Source: Isotricha intestinalis (taxonomy: Eukaryota > Ciliophora > Litostomatea > Vestibuliferida > Isotrichidae). Taken from it: DNA of 38,669 bases. The position numbers and the translations under genes are program-made. The stretch is from the NCBI GenBank assembly GCA_023807065.1, contig JAJJLU010000025.1, forward strand, positions 1 through 38,669, written 5' to 3'. Positions 1 to 9,307 of this stretch are shown in pieces (within the stretch, counting starts at the first letter, position 1; every line of letters starts with the position of its first letter). The notes under the pieces are model-generated. The model was not told the origin of the DNA. It made no database searches and saw only the letters and a list, made by a program, of their open reading frames with translations.

Positions 1-61
1 CCCAATCCCCAATCCCCAATCCCCAATCCCCAATCCCCAATCCCCAATCCCCAATCCCCAT
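1..61. repeat. Left telomere, (CCCCAAT)n
   Basis: Eight tandem units of the heptamer CCCCAAT (the first lacks one C) run from base 1 to about 55. A last CCCCAT follows and then unique sequence. The C-rich strand is 5' at this end, as expected for the left end of a linear chromosome, and the complementary G-rich array closes the window at the right. Ciliate telomeres are usually C4A2 or C4A4, so the extra T in each unit is distinctive. Confidence 0.96.
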
Positions 62-167
62 TTCATGAGGAATGTTTTTGAATAAAAAATTATTTAATTA
101 AAGTTAAATATTTATCATTTTGAAAATATTTTTTTTTATATTTTTTTTATAATTTATATAAAATAAA

Positions 168-1148
168 ATGTCCTATTCTAAAATGGGAAAAATTTTTAAT
201 AAATTAATTGAGAAAAAAGAAAAATTTTTTTCTAGAAAAATAAAACCAATTATTCATGATTTTTATTTAGATGAAGAAGGAAATAAAATAATTAATAAAG
301 GAATTAATATTGAATTGAAAAAGCAAAAATTAAAAAATTTTTTAGAAGATCTTTCAAGAAGTGATGAAGACAGAAATTTAAGTAGAAAAAAATATTTAAA
401 TGAATTAATTTCAAATAAACAAATTTATTCTTTTCAAAAAGAAAAAGAAAAATTTATAAAAAAAAGAGAAATGAGAATTAAAAATATTTTAGAAGAAAGA
501 CATAAAAAAAATAATATAAGCTATTCTCCTAATTATAATGCTATTTTTCCTAATGTTCATTATATTATTTTTCCAAAAAGTTTTGAAAAAAATAATAATA
601 AGATGAATAATGATAATGAAAGAAGTTTTAATGAAAAAAAAGAAAAGAAAAATAAAAATTTTTCTGAGAAAAATTTAAAACCAATAAAAACAAAAGAAAA
701 TAAAAATATTATTGTTGTTCCTTCTTATAAAGAAAAAAAAAATAGAATAATAAATAACATTAATAATGATAATGATAAAAAATGTACTCCAAAAAAAATT
801 GATAAAATACAATATAGAAATTTAAATAAAAAAAAAAATAAATCTACTCTTAATTTATTTAGAAAAAAAATTTCTATGAAATTTAAACCAATTGAACCTT
901 TTTTTTGTTATACTCCAAATTTTGAATTTATTAAAGAAGATACTTCTAAAACTTTTGTTCATTATGGTAGAGATTATATTACAGATTTAAGAAATAAAAA
1001 AATTAAAAATGTTAAAAAAAAAATTTGTAGTAATAATCTTTTAAATGCTTCTGCTCATGATTATGCAATTATTGATATTTGTAATGAAGAAAATAGAAAA
1101 AAAGAAGAGAAAAAGAAATTAGTTAAGCTAATGTATAATATTTTATAA
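168..1148 (+). CDS. Lysine-rich coiled-coil protein of unknown function
   Basis: A 326-residue, very basic protein that I do not recognise. Residues about 45-115 are rich in K, E and R and look helical or coiled. Two short related motifs stand out: SPNYN at about 120-124, followed by an IFPNVHYI stretch, and YTPNFEF near 249. Proline-tyrosine or proline-asparagine motifs of this type occur in many ciliate cytoskeletal proteins, but that is only a hint. There is no signal peptide or membrane segment. The ATG lies about 107 bases inside the telomere, so promoter plus leader must be very short. The TAA stop faces the converging gene at 1354-3690, with a hairpin between them. The reading frame is convincing; the function is unknown. 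Confidence 0.85.
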   Translation: MSYSKMGKIFNKLIEKKEKFFSRKIKPIIHDFYLDEEGNKIINKGINIELKKQKLKNFLEDLSRSDEDRNLSRKKYLNELISNKQIYSFQKEKEKFIKKREMRIKNILEERHKKNNISYSPNYNAIFPNVHYIIFPKSFEKNNNKMNNDNERSFNEKKEKKNKNFSEKNLKPIKTKENKNIIVVPSYKEKKNRIINNINNDNDKKCTPKKIDKIQYRNLNKKKNKSTLNLFRKKISMKFKPIEPFFCYTPNFEFIKEDTSKTFVHYGRDYITDLRNKKIKNVKKKICSNNLLNASAHDYAIIDICNEENRKKEEKKKLVKLMYNIL

Positions 1149-1260
1149 TTGTAAATTTGAAATTCTATTATATTATTTTTTATGAGTGAAAAAATAATTT
1201 AAATTACTTTTTTATAAATATTAAAAAATATTAGAAATTTAATTAATTATAAAAAAAATT

Positions 1261-1283
1261 TTTGTTCCTTAAAAAGGAACAAA
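1261..1283. other. Perfect 10-bp hairpin between convergent genes
   Basis: TTTGTTCCTT at 1261-1270 is exactly complementary to AAGGAACAAA at 1274-1283, with an AAA loop. It contains the only GC-rich stem in the 205-bp gap between two converging 3' ends. It may mark a 3'-end processing or transcription-stop region for one or both genes. That role is inference; the perfect inverted repeat is seen directly. Confidence 0.55.
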
Positions 1284-1353
1284 TAAAAAAAAAATATGAA
1301 AATAATATTTTTTAAAACTTTAAAAATACAAATTACTCATTATTAATTTAAAT

Positions 1354-3690
1354 TTAATCTTCTTCATCAGTAGTTTCAATATAATCATCAAATGATTTTT
1401 TTAAAGCATAAGTTTTATTTTCTCGAATAACACCTAATAAAATAAGTAAAGTAACACTAATAATAAAAATTAATATAACGAAATAATTTATTGAAAAAAC
1501 ATTTTTTTGTTCTTCACTGTTAATATTTCTGATTTGAATATTTTTAGGTTTATATTTTTCAATAAATTTTTTATCATTTTTTTTTCCATAACCAGTTATT
1601 TCAACTCTATAAATTCCTTCACTAATATTTTTTCCAATTAATTGAGTAAATTCTTCTTTATTTTCATTTAAAGTATTATTATTTAAATTATTATTATTTA
1701 TTTCATTATAATTAATTTCAAATTTATGTTCTTTTGTTTTATTACCATCCATTTGTTTTAAATTAAGTAGAAATTTATCATAAGATAAAAGAATATCTTT
1801 TTTAATAGTAAAACTATAATCATTAATTAAATTTTTAAAAGAATTAACTTGAATAGGATATTGATTAAAAATAACAATAGATTTACAATTTAATTGATTT
1901 ATATTTAAATCTTCTGGTAAATTTGGAATCATATTTTTATCTCTTACAATAAATTCTTTTGGATTATCAATTATTATATTATTATCTATTGAAGTTAAAT
2001 AATATTTTTGAAATAATAATTCTACATTAAATGAAGGAATAAAATGTTTTATTTTTTCATTTGTTATTATATAAGATTGATTAATACAATCATCATTTAA
2101 TAAAGGAGAATTTTCATTTAATAATTTTAAATTTTCAGGTTTAATTAAATTATGAATTGTATGATTAGTATAAAAAATTTTAAAAGATAAAGTTTGATTT
2201 TTTTTATTATATTTATTTTCAGGTTCAACTTTAATAGTTAAAAATTTATCATTTTTCATTCTTAATAAAATAGTATTATCAGATAATTTTTCTTTAATTA
2301 AAGTACTATTTTTTTCAGTTTGAATTTTTACTTTAGTTCCATTTCCACTTTGTATAATAATACTTTTTTCTTCTTTATCACTATTATAAATATTATGATT
2401 AGTATCATTCAAAATAAATTTATAGAAATGAGGAATTGAATTTTCATTAATATTATCATTATGTTCAATCCATTGGTCATTATATTTAAAATTTTGTTCT
2501 TCTAAATATTTTAAATCCATTCTTTTTCCAACTCCAATTTCAAAGTCATCAGGATAAATAAAAGTATCATTTAAATTTTTAGGAGAAAATTTTAAAGCAA
2601 TAAATAACAAAGTTCTTTGATTTGGTTTTTGAATTGTTTTAGAAAATTTTAAATGATAAACATTATCTTTAAATTTATGACTTTCTAATAAAGAAAAAAT
2701 TGATTTTGAATCTTTTACAGGAATTAATTGTTTATAATCAGTTATATTTGTTTCATTTGAAGTTACTATTACTGCTTTTATTTCATTATTTATATTTTCA
2801 TTTATTGAATCAAATCTATATGTTACATAATTTTCTTCATTTAATTTATAATTTGTTATATCAAAATAAAAAAAATATTTATTAAATGTAACAAATTTTT
2901 CAAAATGTAATTGTCCTTCTTTTAATTCTAAAGGTTTAAAACCTTCAAATTTTGTTATTAAAATAAGAAATTTATTTTTATAATAAGGTCTTTTTTCCTT
3001 TCTCATATTTGTTATTTTAATATAATAAGTTTTATTTGGGAAAAGACTTATTACAGTTTCTATTAAATTATCATTACTAGAATAAATTTCTTTATATTCT
3101 GTTTTATTAGTATAAATAGTAACTAAGTCTTTATCATAATTATTTATTTCAAAAGAATATTTATTTTTTTCTTTTACTTTAAAAGTACATATTCTATAAT
3201 TTAAAGAAAAAAATCTACTTAAAAGATAAGGTTGATTCTCTTGAATTTCAATATCATCATTTTCTTTATAAATAGAAACATAATCTTCATAAAAATAATG
3301 TTTATCTTTAAAAACAAAATATATAAATTCATTTTCTTTTTTTAAATTTAATTCCTGTGTTTTTACTATAAAATCTTTTCTTTGAAGAATAAATTTAATT
3401 GAATTATTATAATTTGAACAAGTATTATTTTCTAAAATACAATTTACTTCTTCTAAATTTAATGTCACTAATCCTTTTACTGTAAATCCTGTTCCTGATT
3501 GAAAATGAATTATTAAATCTCCTTTTTCTTCATTTGAATTATTTAATCTAAATTTTAACACTTCAATTGGCTTTTCTTTATTTAAAATTAAATGATAATT
3601 TTCATATGGAAATACTTCTTTTATTTCTTCACTTTTTGATAATAATATAAGTAATGTTATTATTAATAATGAAATAAAAGGTTTTGACAT
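1354..3690 (-). CDS. Type I single-pass membrane glycoprotein, unknown family
   Basis: A 778-residue protein with a clear N-terminal signal peptide (hydrophobic residues about 5-18, then S-K-S-E-E). A long extracytoplasmic region follows with many N-x-S/T sequons. One transmembrane helix near 735-757 (V-I-L-I-F-I-I-S-V pattern) is followed by a short tail ending in acidic residues (E-T-T-D-E-E-D). This topology fits a secretory-pathway or cell-surface protein with a cytoplasmic acidic tail. Few cysteines are present, so disulfide-rich domains are unlikely. No recognisable enzyme or adhesion domain was seen. It ends in TAA, converges on the 168-1148 gene and lies 117 bp downstream of the TBC gene on the same strand. 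Confidence 0.88.
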   Translation of the reverse strand: MSKPFISLLIITLLILLSKSEEIKEVFPYENYHLILNKEKPIEVLKFRLNNSNEEKGDLIIHFQSGTGFTVKGLVTLNLEEVNCILENNTCSNYNNSIKFILQRKDFIVKTQELNLKKENEFIYFVFKDKHYFYEDYVSIYKENDDIEIQENQPYLLSRFFSLNYRICTFKVKEKNKYSFEINNYDKDLVTIYTNKTEYKEIYSSNDNLIETVISLFPNKTYYIKITNMRKEKRPYYKNKFLILITKFEGFKPLELKEGQLHFEKFVTFNKYFFYFDITNYKLNEENYVTYRFDSINENINNEIKAVIVTSNETNITDYKQLIPVKDSKSIFSLLESHKFKDNVYHLKFSKTIQKPNQRTLLFIALKFSPKNLNDTFIYPDDFEIGVGKRMDLKYLEEQNFKYNDQWIEHNDNINENSIPHFYKFILNDTNHNIYNSDKEEKSIIIQSGNGTKVKIQTEKNSTLIKEKLSDNTILLRMKNDKFLTIKVEPENKYNKKNQTLSFKIFYTNHTIHNLIKPENLKLLNENSPLLNDDCINQSYIITNEKIKHFIPSFNVELLFQKYYLTSIDNNIIIDNPKEFIVRDKNMIPNLPEDLNINQLNCKSIVIFNQYPIQVNSFKNLINDYSFTIKKDILLSYDKFLLNLKQMDGNKTKEHKFEINYNEINNNNLNNNTLNENKEEFTQLIGKNISEGIYRVEITGYGKKNDKKFIEKYKPKNIQIRNINSEEQKNVFSINYFVILIFIISVTLLILLGVIRENKTYALKKSFDDYIETTDEED

Positions 3691-3807
3691 TTTAAATTAT
3701 ATGATTTCTTTTTTTAAAGAATAAAATATAATAATTATTAATTTTATTTAAAATAAAAAATAAAATAAATATTTTTAGTGTAAATAAATTAAAAAAAATT
3801 TTATTTA

Positions 3808-5049
3808 CTATGGAAATTGATTTCCATATAAATTATTACTAATTCTAATAGCTTTATCATAAACTAAAGAAATATCAATATCACTAACTTGATGTAATAA
3901 AATATCTAAAAATTGATTTTTGTCATTAATTTTCTCAAATTTTATTTTTAAACATTTAAAAATAGCTAAAATAATACATTCAATAAAATTTAAATGTTGT
4001 GATTTTAAACTTCCATTGTTATCATTATAATGAAATTGAATAAATTCATACATAAAAATAATATCCCATAATAAAATAACTTTTTCAATTGGAAATTCTC
4101 TACTGAAAATACAAATATACCATCTTAATAAAAATAAATCTGGATCAACTTCTTCAATATGTAAATAATTAGTTAATGTTGTATCTATTTTTTTTAAATC
4201 AATATAAAATAATTTATACATTCTTTTTTTAATTTCACTATCATTACAATTTAATATATCTTCAAGAGATAATTTTAATTTTTCATTTACTGGTTTTTGA
4301 CTTAGAAAAGATTTTCTATATTCTTTTTTATTATAAGAATAAAAAATATTTAAATCTTTATTCATTAAATTTTTGAAAATAGTATAAACATCACATTCTA
4401 AAAATTCATTATTTGAATGAATAATATAATATAAAAAAGTATCATCATTTTTAATAAAAGTTTCATTTAAATAATAATTTTGATAAAGAGTATATAATAA
4501 AATAGAACAAATTTCATTCATTCCTTGATTATAACTTATATTAGAATTCTTTTTAGAATAAATATATAATATTAAAATAAGTATTTTTTTAATTTTTTTA
4601 TCTGTAAAAAATTGCATATCTTGATAAGTTCTGTTAATATCAATTTTAATTAAAGAAATTAATTCATAATCTTCATTAGATAAATTTAATTTTGCTTTTT
4701 CATAATTTTCATTTCCTTTTTCTTCTTCAATATCAATAAAATCATTTATTTCTTTTGTTATTAAAGAATTTTTATAATTAAAATATTCTCCTCTATTATC
4801 ATTTATTATTTCTTTCCATTTTTCTGGTTTATTAAAAGGAAGAACATTTAAAAAAATTTGCCATACTAAAGGACGATATTCTTGTTTAAAATTATAATTT
4901 TTTATTTTATTTATCATTTTTTGAATTGTTATTTTTGGATTTTTCATATGTTGAACAAATTTATCATATGCTTTGTAAACATATTTCCTTGCATAATTTT
5001 TATTATTTATATCTTCTGTTTTCCAAAAATATTCATAAATTTTATCCAT
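3808..5049 (-). CDS. TBC-domain Rab GTPase-activating protein, TBC1D13-like
   Basis: A 413-residue protein whose TBC domain fills most of the chain. It begins with YRPLVWQIFLNVLP (58-71), the usual R-x-x-x-W start. The two catalytic fingers are present: arginine R140 in I-D-I-N-R-T, and glutamine Q175 in S-Y-N-Q-G-M. Later TBC blocks are also recognisable, namely L-R-W-Y-I-C-I-F-S-R-E-F and L-L-W-D-I-I-F. Family knowledge: such proteins speed GTP hydrolysis on Rab GTPases and so end Rab signalling on membranes. The short N-terminus, a long acidic insert before the arginine finger and the D-P-D-L-F-L-L-R-W block fit the TBC1D13/Gyp1-like group best. It stops at TAG, one of only two TAG stops here. 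The target Rab cannot be told from sequence. Confidence 0.93.
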   Translation of the reverse strand: MDKIYEYFWKTEDINNKNYARKYVYKAYDKFVQHMKNPKITIQKMINKIKNYNFKQEYRPLVWQIFLNVLPFNKPEKWKEIINDNRGEYFNYKNSLITKEINDFIDIEEEKGNENYEKAKLNLSNEDYELISLIKIDINRTYQDMQFFTDKKIKKILILILYIYSKKNSNISYNQGMNEICSILLYTLYQNYYLNETFIKNDDTFLYYIIHSNNEFLECDVYTIFKNLMNKDLNIFYSYNKKEYRKSFLSQKPVNEKLKLSLEDILNCNDSEIKKRMYKLFYIDLKKIDTTLTNYLHIEEVDPDLFLLRWYICIFSREFPIEKVILLWDIIFMYEFIQFHYNDNNGSLKSQHLNFIECIILAIFKCLKIKFEKINDKNQFLDILLHQVSDIDISLVYDKAIRISNNLYGNQFP

Positions 5050-5121
5050 TTAAAAAAATAAATAGATTAAAAAATATTTTTTTATTTTTTATTAAAAATA
5101 AAAATGAAAAAAATAAAAATT

Positions 5122-5688
5122 TTAATCATCATAATTTAAAGTAGCAAAATCCATTCCATTTCCATCAGTAAATTGATTAATTCCAATCAAAACAATATCA
5201 ACTAATTGCCAGAAAATATAGGAAGAATATACTAAATACATTCCAATATTAAAATTTTGAATTTCTTTAAATCCTTTAATTAATCTTTTAACAAAAATAT
5301 CACAAGAAATAATAATAATTAAAAATAATAATTTAATAATTCCATATAAAATTCTTTTAGCATAAAAATGACCAATTCCAAAAGGAAAAAATAATTCTAA
5401 TAAGAAAAAAATCCATTGTTTTTTTAATTTATATTGGCAACTTTTTTGATTAATATTAACCTCAACATTTTTTTTTTGAGCATAACCTAAAGGACATTTA
5501 CATACTTTTGATGATATACATGAATCACAATTTGTTGAAGTACATTCTCCATATGCGAAATAATATTTTGAATCTGATATATTGTAATTTTGAATTACAT
5601 TTTCTTCTGGTTTATATATTTGTTTCATTTTTAATGCTTTTATTATTGTTATTAATAATATTTGAACAACAATTTTTTCGTTTTTCAT
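5122..5688 (-). CDS. TM2-domain-like membrane protein with Cys-rich ectodomain
   Basis: A 188-residue protein. The N-terminus (about 5-18) is hydrophobic and probably a signal peptide or anchor. Residues 45-70 form a small EGF-like cysteine cluster (C49, C54, C57, C63, C65) ending in C-P-L-G-Y. A basic K-L-K-K-Q-W then leads into a helix containing F-F-P-F-G-I-G-H-F-Y (about 100-109), the hallmark first helix and turn of TM2 domains. Further hydrophobic helices follow (about 112-131 and 149-170), with an acidic D-G-N-G tail. TM2 proteins are small membrane proteins of poorly known function. The gene lies 72 bp upstream of the TBC gene on the same strand. The family call is good; the physiological role is unknown. 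Confidence 0.85.
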   Translation of the reverse strand: MKNEKIVVQILLITIIKALKMKQIYKPEENVIQNYNISDSKYYFAYGECTSTNCDSCISSKVCKCPLGYAQKKNVEVNINQKSCQYKLKKQWIFFLLELFFPFGIGHFYAKRILYGIIKLLFLIIIISCDIFVKRLIKGFKEIQNFNIGMYLVYSSYIFWQLVDIVLIGINQFTDGNGMDFATLNYDD

Positions 5689-5946
5689 TTTTTTATTTTT
5701 TTTTTTTAAGTTAATTAAACTGTTTTTTTTTTTGAAATATGATTAATAATAAAAATATAAGTTTTAAATAAAAATAAATTAACAAAATCTAAATAAGATA
5801 AAATAAATAACAAATGAAATAACATTTAATTTCTATTTCACATTTTAAATAAAAAAATTCTATTATAAATGAATATACAATCTTCAAAAACATATACTTT
5901 TTTAATATAAAAATATATAAAAAAAAAAGAGTTGTGTGAAAACAAA

Positions 5947-7917
5947 TTAATTATTAAGATAATTATTAAATTTTATACCAGTAGTATTAATATTTTCATT
6001 ATCAATTGCATTTTTTTTATGTTTAATCATATATTCATAACCTTTTTTTTCAAATTCAAAATCAATATCAAAAGAGTAAGTATAAGCTAAAACTTTTCTT
6101 TGTTCTTCATCAAAAAAATATTTTATAATAATATTTAAAGTATTTTCTGATTTAAGATAATGAACAATATCTAATAAAAATTGTATTTCTTTAAAATTAT
6201 TTTGAACTTGTTTAATTGTATCAAATGTATTTTTTTTACATAAAAAATCAGACCAAAAACTAGGAATTTTAATTATTCTTACTTTTGTTTTTGGTAATGA
6301 AATTTCTCTTAATTGTTTTATTTTTTTTATTGAATTTATATTCTTTATTGTAGAATTTTTTCGGAGTGGAAAATTTGTTTCTTCATTAAAAACAGAATTT
6401 TTTCTTTCAATCATCGTTTTTCTTTTATTTTCAAAAAAAGATTTTTGTTCTTTTGATATTGAATTTAAAGTTTGTAGAAATTTTCCTTGTGTTGATGGAC
6501 TTATATTTTCATAAAAATCATTAAAATTTTTTCTTTGACTGTTATTTATTTTACAATTCGGAGTTAAACAAGGTGATAATAAATATTTATTTGACATTAT
6601 TTTTTCTTTTTTTTCAAAATCATTTATTTTTCTATTATTATTTTCATCTTCATTATTATTATTATTTGAAATTATACTTTTATTTATATTATAATTTTTA
6701 TTTACATTATTCATATTATTTGTATTAATGTTTGCATAAGAATTATTTATATGATTAAATGAATTATTATTTATACTCACTCCACTTGAATTATGTACAA
6801 TTATTTTACTTTGACTTGATAAATATTTTCTCATATTAGATAATTGTTGTCTTACTTTTTTTAATCTTATTTCACTTTCATCCATATTAAAAAATTCGAG
6901 TATATAATTTTTATATAAAACAATTCTAATAAAATAAATAGAATATTCTCCAAAAATTAAAATCATTTTTAACATTCCTCCAACATTAGAAAAAATAGTT
7001 TGTAATTTAATATAAGATCTTTCATAAACTTCTCTTTTAGAAGAAAGTCTAATTGTTAAAGATAAAAAATCATTAGAAATTCTATGATCGATATTAGGAA
7101 ATATATAATCATAAACTGAAAATTTTATTTTCTTTTTCTTTTCAAAAAAATAACCAGAATCAGTGAGAATTTCAATTGATTTTAAATATAAAAAAATATC
7201 ATTGAAAAAATTAATAGAAAAAGAACTATATAAATTTTTTCCATAAGGATGAAAAGGAGATTTATAATTCCTAGGAACAATAGTATAATCAATCATAAAG
7301 ATTCCTAAAAAACCTCCTGTTAAAATATAATTTAATTCTTCATTACTTTTACAAGTAAAATTATTTTTTGTTGAATTTTTACATTTAGAAAAATTTAATT
7401 TAAGATAAGAAAAAAAATCTCTTTTAAATTCTCCCTCTAATTCATATGAACTTTCATTTAAACAATATAAATTATTTAAAGGTAAATTAGTAAAATATTC
7501 AGGAATAATTTTAAATTTAAATTGAGAACATTTAATAATTTGAATAGGATAACTATAATAATAAGTTTGATTATTTCTTATAATAACTTTAGTTTGAACA
7601 GCAGAAACATTATAAATACTTTCATCAATATAATTAGTATATTCTTTATCTTGAAGTCCAAAAGCAAAGTAAAAATTTTCATTAGTTAAATTAATTGAAT
7701 TTGGAACTTCATCATTATAAACAGTTGTTAATATTGTAGGTTTTTTATGTGCAAACATTTGGTTTAAAAATATTGATACATATATTATCATTATTAAACT
7801 ACATATTAATGTTAATACTGAACCTATTGTTGTTTGAAATGTTTGATGACCTCTTATTGTAAATAATGGTGGAATTCAAAATATATCTATTAATCTAAAT
7901 AATTGAAAAAAATTCAT
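5947..7917 (-). CDS. Ciliate-type membrane protein, in-frame TGA at codon 14
   Basis: The clean frame starts at M at 7791 (614 residues), but an ATG at 7917 in the same frame adds 42 codons, interrupted once by TGA at 7878-7876. The added part reads L-I-D-I-F, stop, I-P-P-L-F and then T-T-I-G-S-V-L-T, the cytosolic lead-in and first helix typical of a large ciliate membrane-protein family. I therefore prefer the upstream start. An extracytoplasmic domain of about 220 residues with N-x-S/T sites follows. A second helix pair begins V-G-G-M-L-K-M-I-L-I-F-G, and the last 300 residues are an Asn-rich cytosolic tail. In homologues I recall, Gly follows D-I-F, so one GGA-to-TGA change would explain the stop. 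Alternatives are recoding, sequencing error, or initiation at 7791 inside the helix. Function is unknown. Confidence 0.82.
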
Positions 7918-8068
7918 TTCTTTTTTTGGTTTTTAATTATTTTTTATTGTTTGAATATTTTTTTATAAAAGAAAAAAATGATAGTTTTAAAAATATATAA
8001 TAATAATTATTTAATAATAATTTTTTATTTATTTTTTTTATTTTTTTATTTAAAATATCATTTATAAA
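7918..8068. promoter_or_regulatory. Divergent promoter region between membrane protein and eS30 genes
   Basis: Only 151 bases separate the upstream ATG of the minus-strand membrane-protein gene (7917) from the eS30 ATG (8069). Both start sites must be served from here. The segment is nearly pure A and T with long T and A runs, and no GC-containing element is apparent. Placement is seen directly; promoter function is inferred from the divergent arrangement. Confidence 0.5.
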
Positions 8069-8275
8069 ATGGGAAAGAAACATGGTTCTTTAACTAGAGC
8101 AGGGAAAGTTAGAAAACAAACACCAAAAGTAGAAAAAAAAGAAAGATTAAAAAAATTACCTGTGGGAAGAGCTAAAAAAAGAAGACAATATGGAAAAAGA
8201 TATTCTGTTATTATTCCTGAAGCTACTGCTGCTGCTAAAAAGAAATTCAGAGCTAATAGAAATCAAATTAAATAA
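8069..8275 (+). CDS. RPS30: 40S ribosomal protein eS30
   Basis: A 68-residue, strongly basic protein with the eS30 signature: [18 protein letters not shown] at 4-21, then G-R-A-K-K-R-R-Q-Y near 33-41. It is a component of the small ribosomal subunit, near the decoding face. In animals eS30 is released from a ubiquitin-like (FAU) precursor. Here the frame begins directly with M-G-K-K-H-G and no fusion is visible upstream, as in yeast and other protists. The lysine-rich C-terminus is slightly longer than usual. It has no intron, although ribosomal protein genes are often the intron-bearing ones in compact genomes. It ends in TAA. Confidence 0.97.
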   Translation: MGKKHGSLTRAGKVRKQTPKVEKKERLKKLPVGRAKKRRQYGKRYSVIIPEATAAAKKKFRANRNQIK

Positions 8276-8420
8276 ATTGATTTTTCTTTATTATTTTTTT
8301 TACTGGTATGTTAAATAAAATTGAAATTTAAACAAATTTTTGGAAATTTATAATTTATTTAAATCTTTAATTTTTTAATTGAATTTCATAAAATAAGATT
8401 TTTCATAAATAATAAAAAAA

Positions 8421-9236
8421 ATGAATGTTCAAAATATAAATAATGAGTATGAAAACAATGAAAATTTAAATGACCAAATAAATAAATATAATATTAAAAA
8501 TGAAAATATTGAAATGAAAGAGAAATTACAAGATTTAAATTCAAATTCAACATCTAAAAATAACGATAATTCAAATTATATAAGAGATTATATAAATGAA
8601 AATGAATATCAGAAACAATATATGGATAAAGTGAAAAAAATGGAAAATTTAATAGAAATAATAAAGAATAATGCATATGAAAAACAAAAGAAAGAATTAG
8701 AAGAAAGATTAAGATATAAAAATGAATTAGAAAATAATGTAGAATTATTATCTTCATATATAAAAATGAATAGATATCAAAAAAAAAATTTTGGTAATTT
8801 AATGAAATCAATTGAAAAAGAAAAAATGAGAATTTCAGAAAAATCAGATAAAGTTCAAGAAGAACAAATTTATTTTAATAGAGAATTACCTTATTTAAGA
8901 GGAATTAATAATAAAATGGAATTTGAAATTGGAAAAAAAAATGAAGAATGTAAAACTATTAAAAATGAAATATTAGAAATTGAAAGAGATATTATGGCTT
9001 TAAATGATGGAATTAAACAATATAATAAAATTAATTCTACTTTATTATCTGATAATGAAAAATTAAAAAGTTCTATTAATTTATTAAAAAAACATATTAA
9101 ATTAACTAAAGAAAAAATTGAAATTTTAGACAAAAACTCTGAAGAATTTTTTATGAAATTAACTTTTTTAGCAAAACAATCAGAAGATGAAAATAAACAA
9201 TATGAATTTAGGAAAAAGAATTCATTTAAAAAATAA
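8421..9236 (+). CDS. Coiled-coil protein of unknown function
   Basis: A 271-residue protein. The first 60 residues are Asn- and Asp-rich and probably disordered. From about 65 to 255 the sequence shows heptad-like spacing of L, I and M among K, E and N, predicting one long coiled coil with a break around F-N-R-E-L-P-Y-L. No catalytic motif, signal peptide or membrane helix is present. It probably has a structural role in the cytoskeleton or at basal bodies, but the sequence does not prove it. It lies 145 bp after eS30 and 71 bp before the next plus-strand gene. The family is not recognised. Confidence 0.85.
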   Translation: MNVQNINNEYENNENLNDQINKYNIKNENIEMKEKLQDLNSNSTSKNNDNSNYIRDYINENEYQKQYMDKVKKMENLIEIIKNNAYEKQKKELEERLRYKNELENNVELLSSYIKMNRYQKKNFGNLMKSIEKEKMRISEKSDKVQEEQIYFNRELPYLRGINNKMEFEIGKKNEECKTIKNEILEIERDIMALNDGIKQYNKINSTLLSDNEKLKSSINLLKKHIKLTKEKIEILDKNSEEFFMKLTFLAKQSEDENKQYEFRKKNSFKK

Positions 9237-9307
9237 TTTAATTTAACTATTATTTTTTTTTAATTGTTTTATAATAAAAAAAATAAGATTATTTAAAAAA
9301 ATAAAAA

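Noticed and set aside
7876..7878. TGA read as tryptophan through a variant nuclear code
   Set aside because: Many conserved tryptophans in the kinase, USP, TBC and giant genes are all TGG and none of their frames contains TGA, so general reassignment is unlikely. A local event is preferred.
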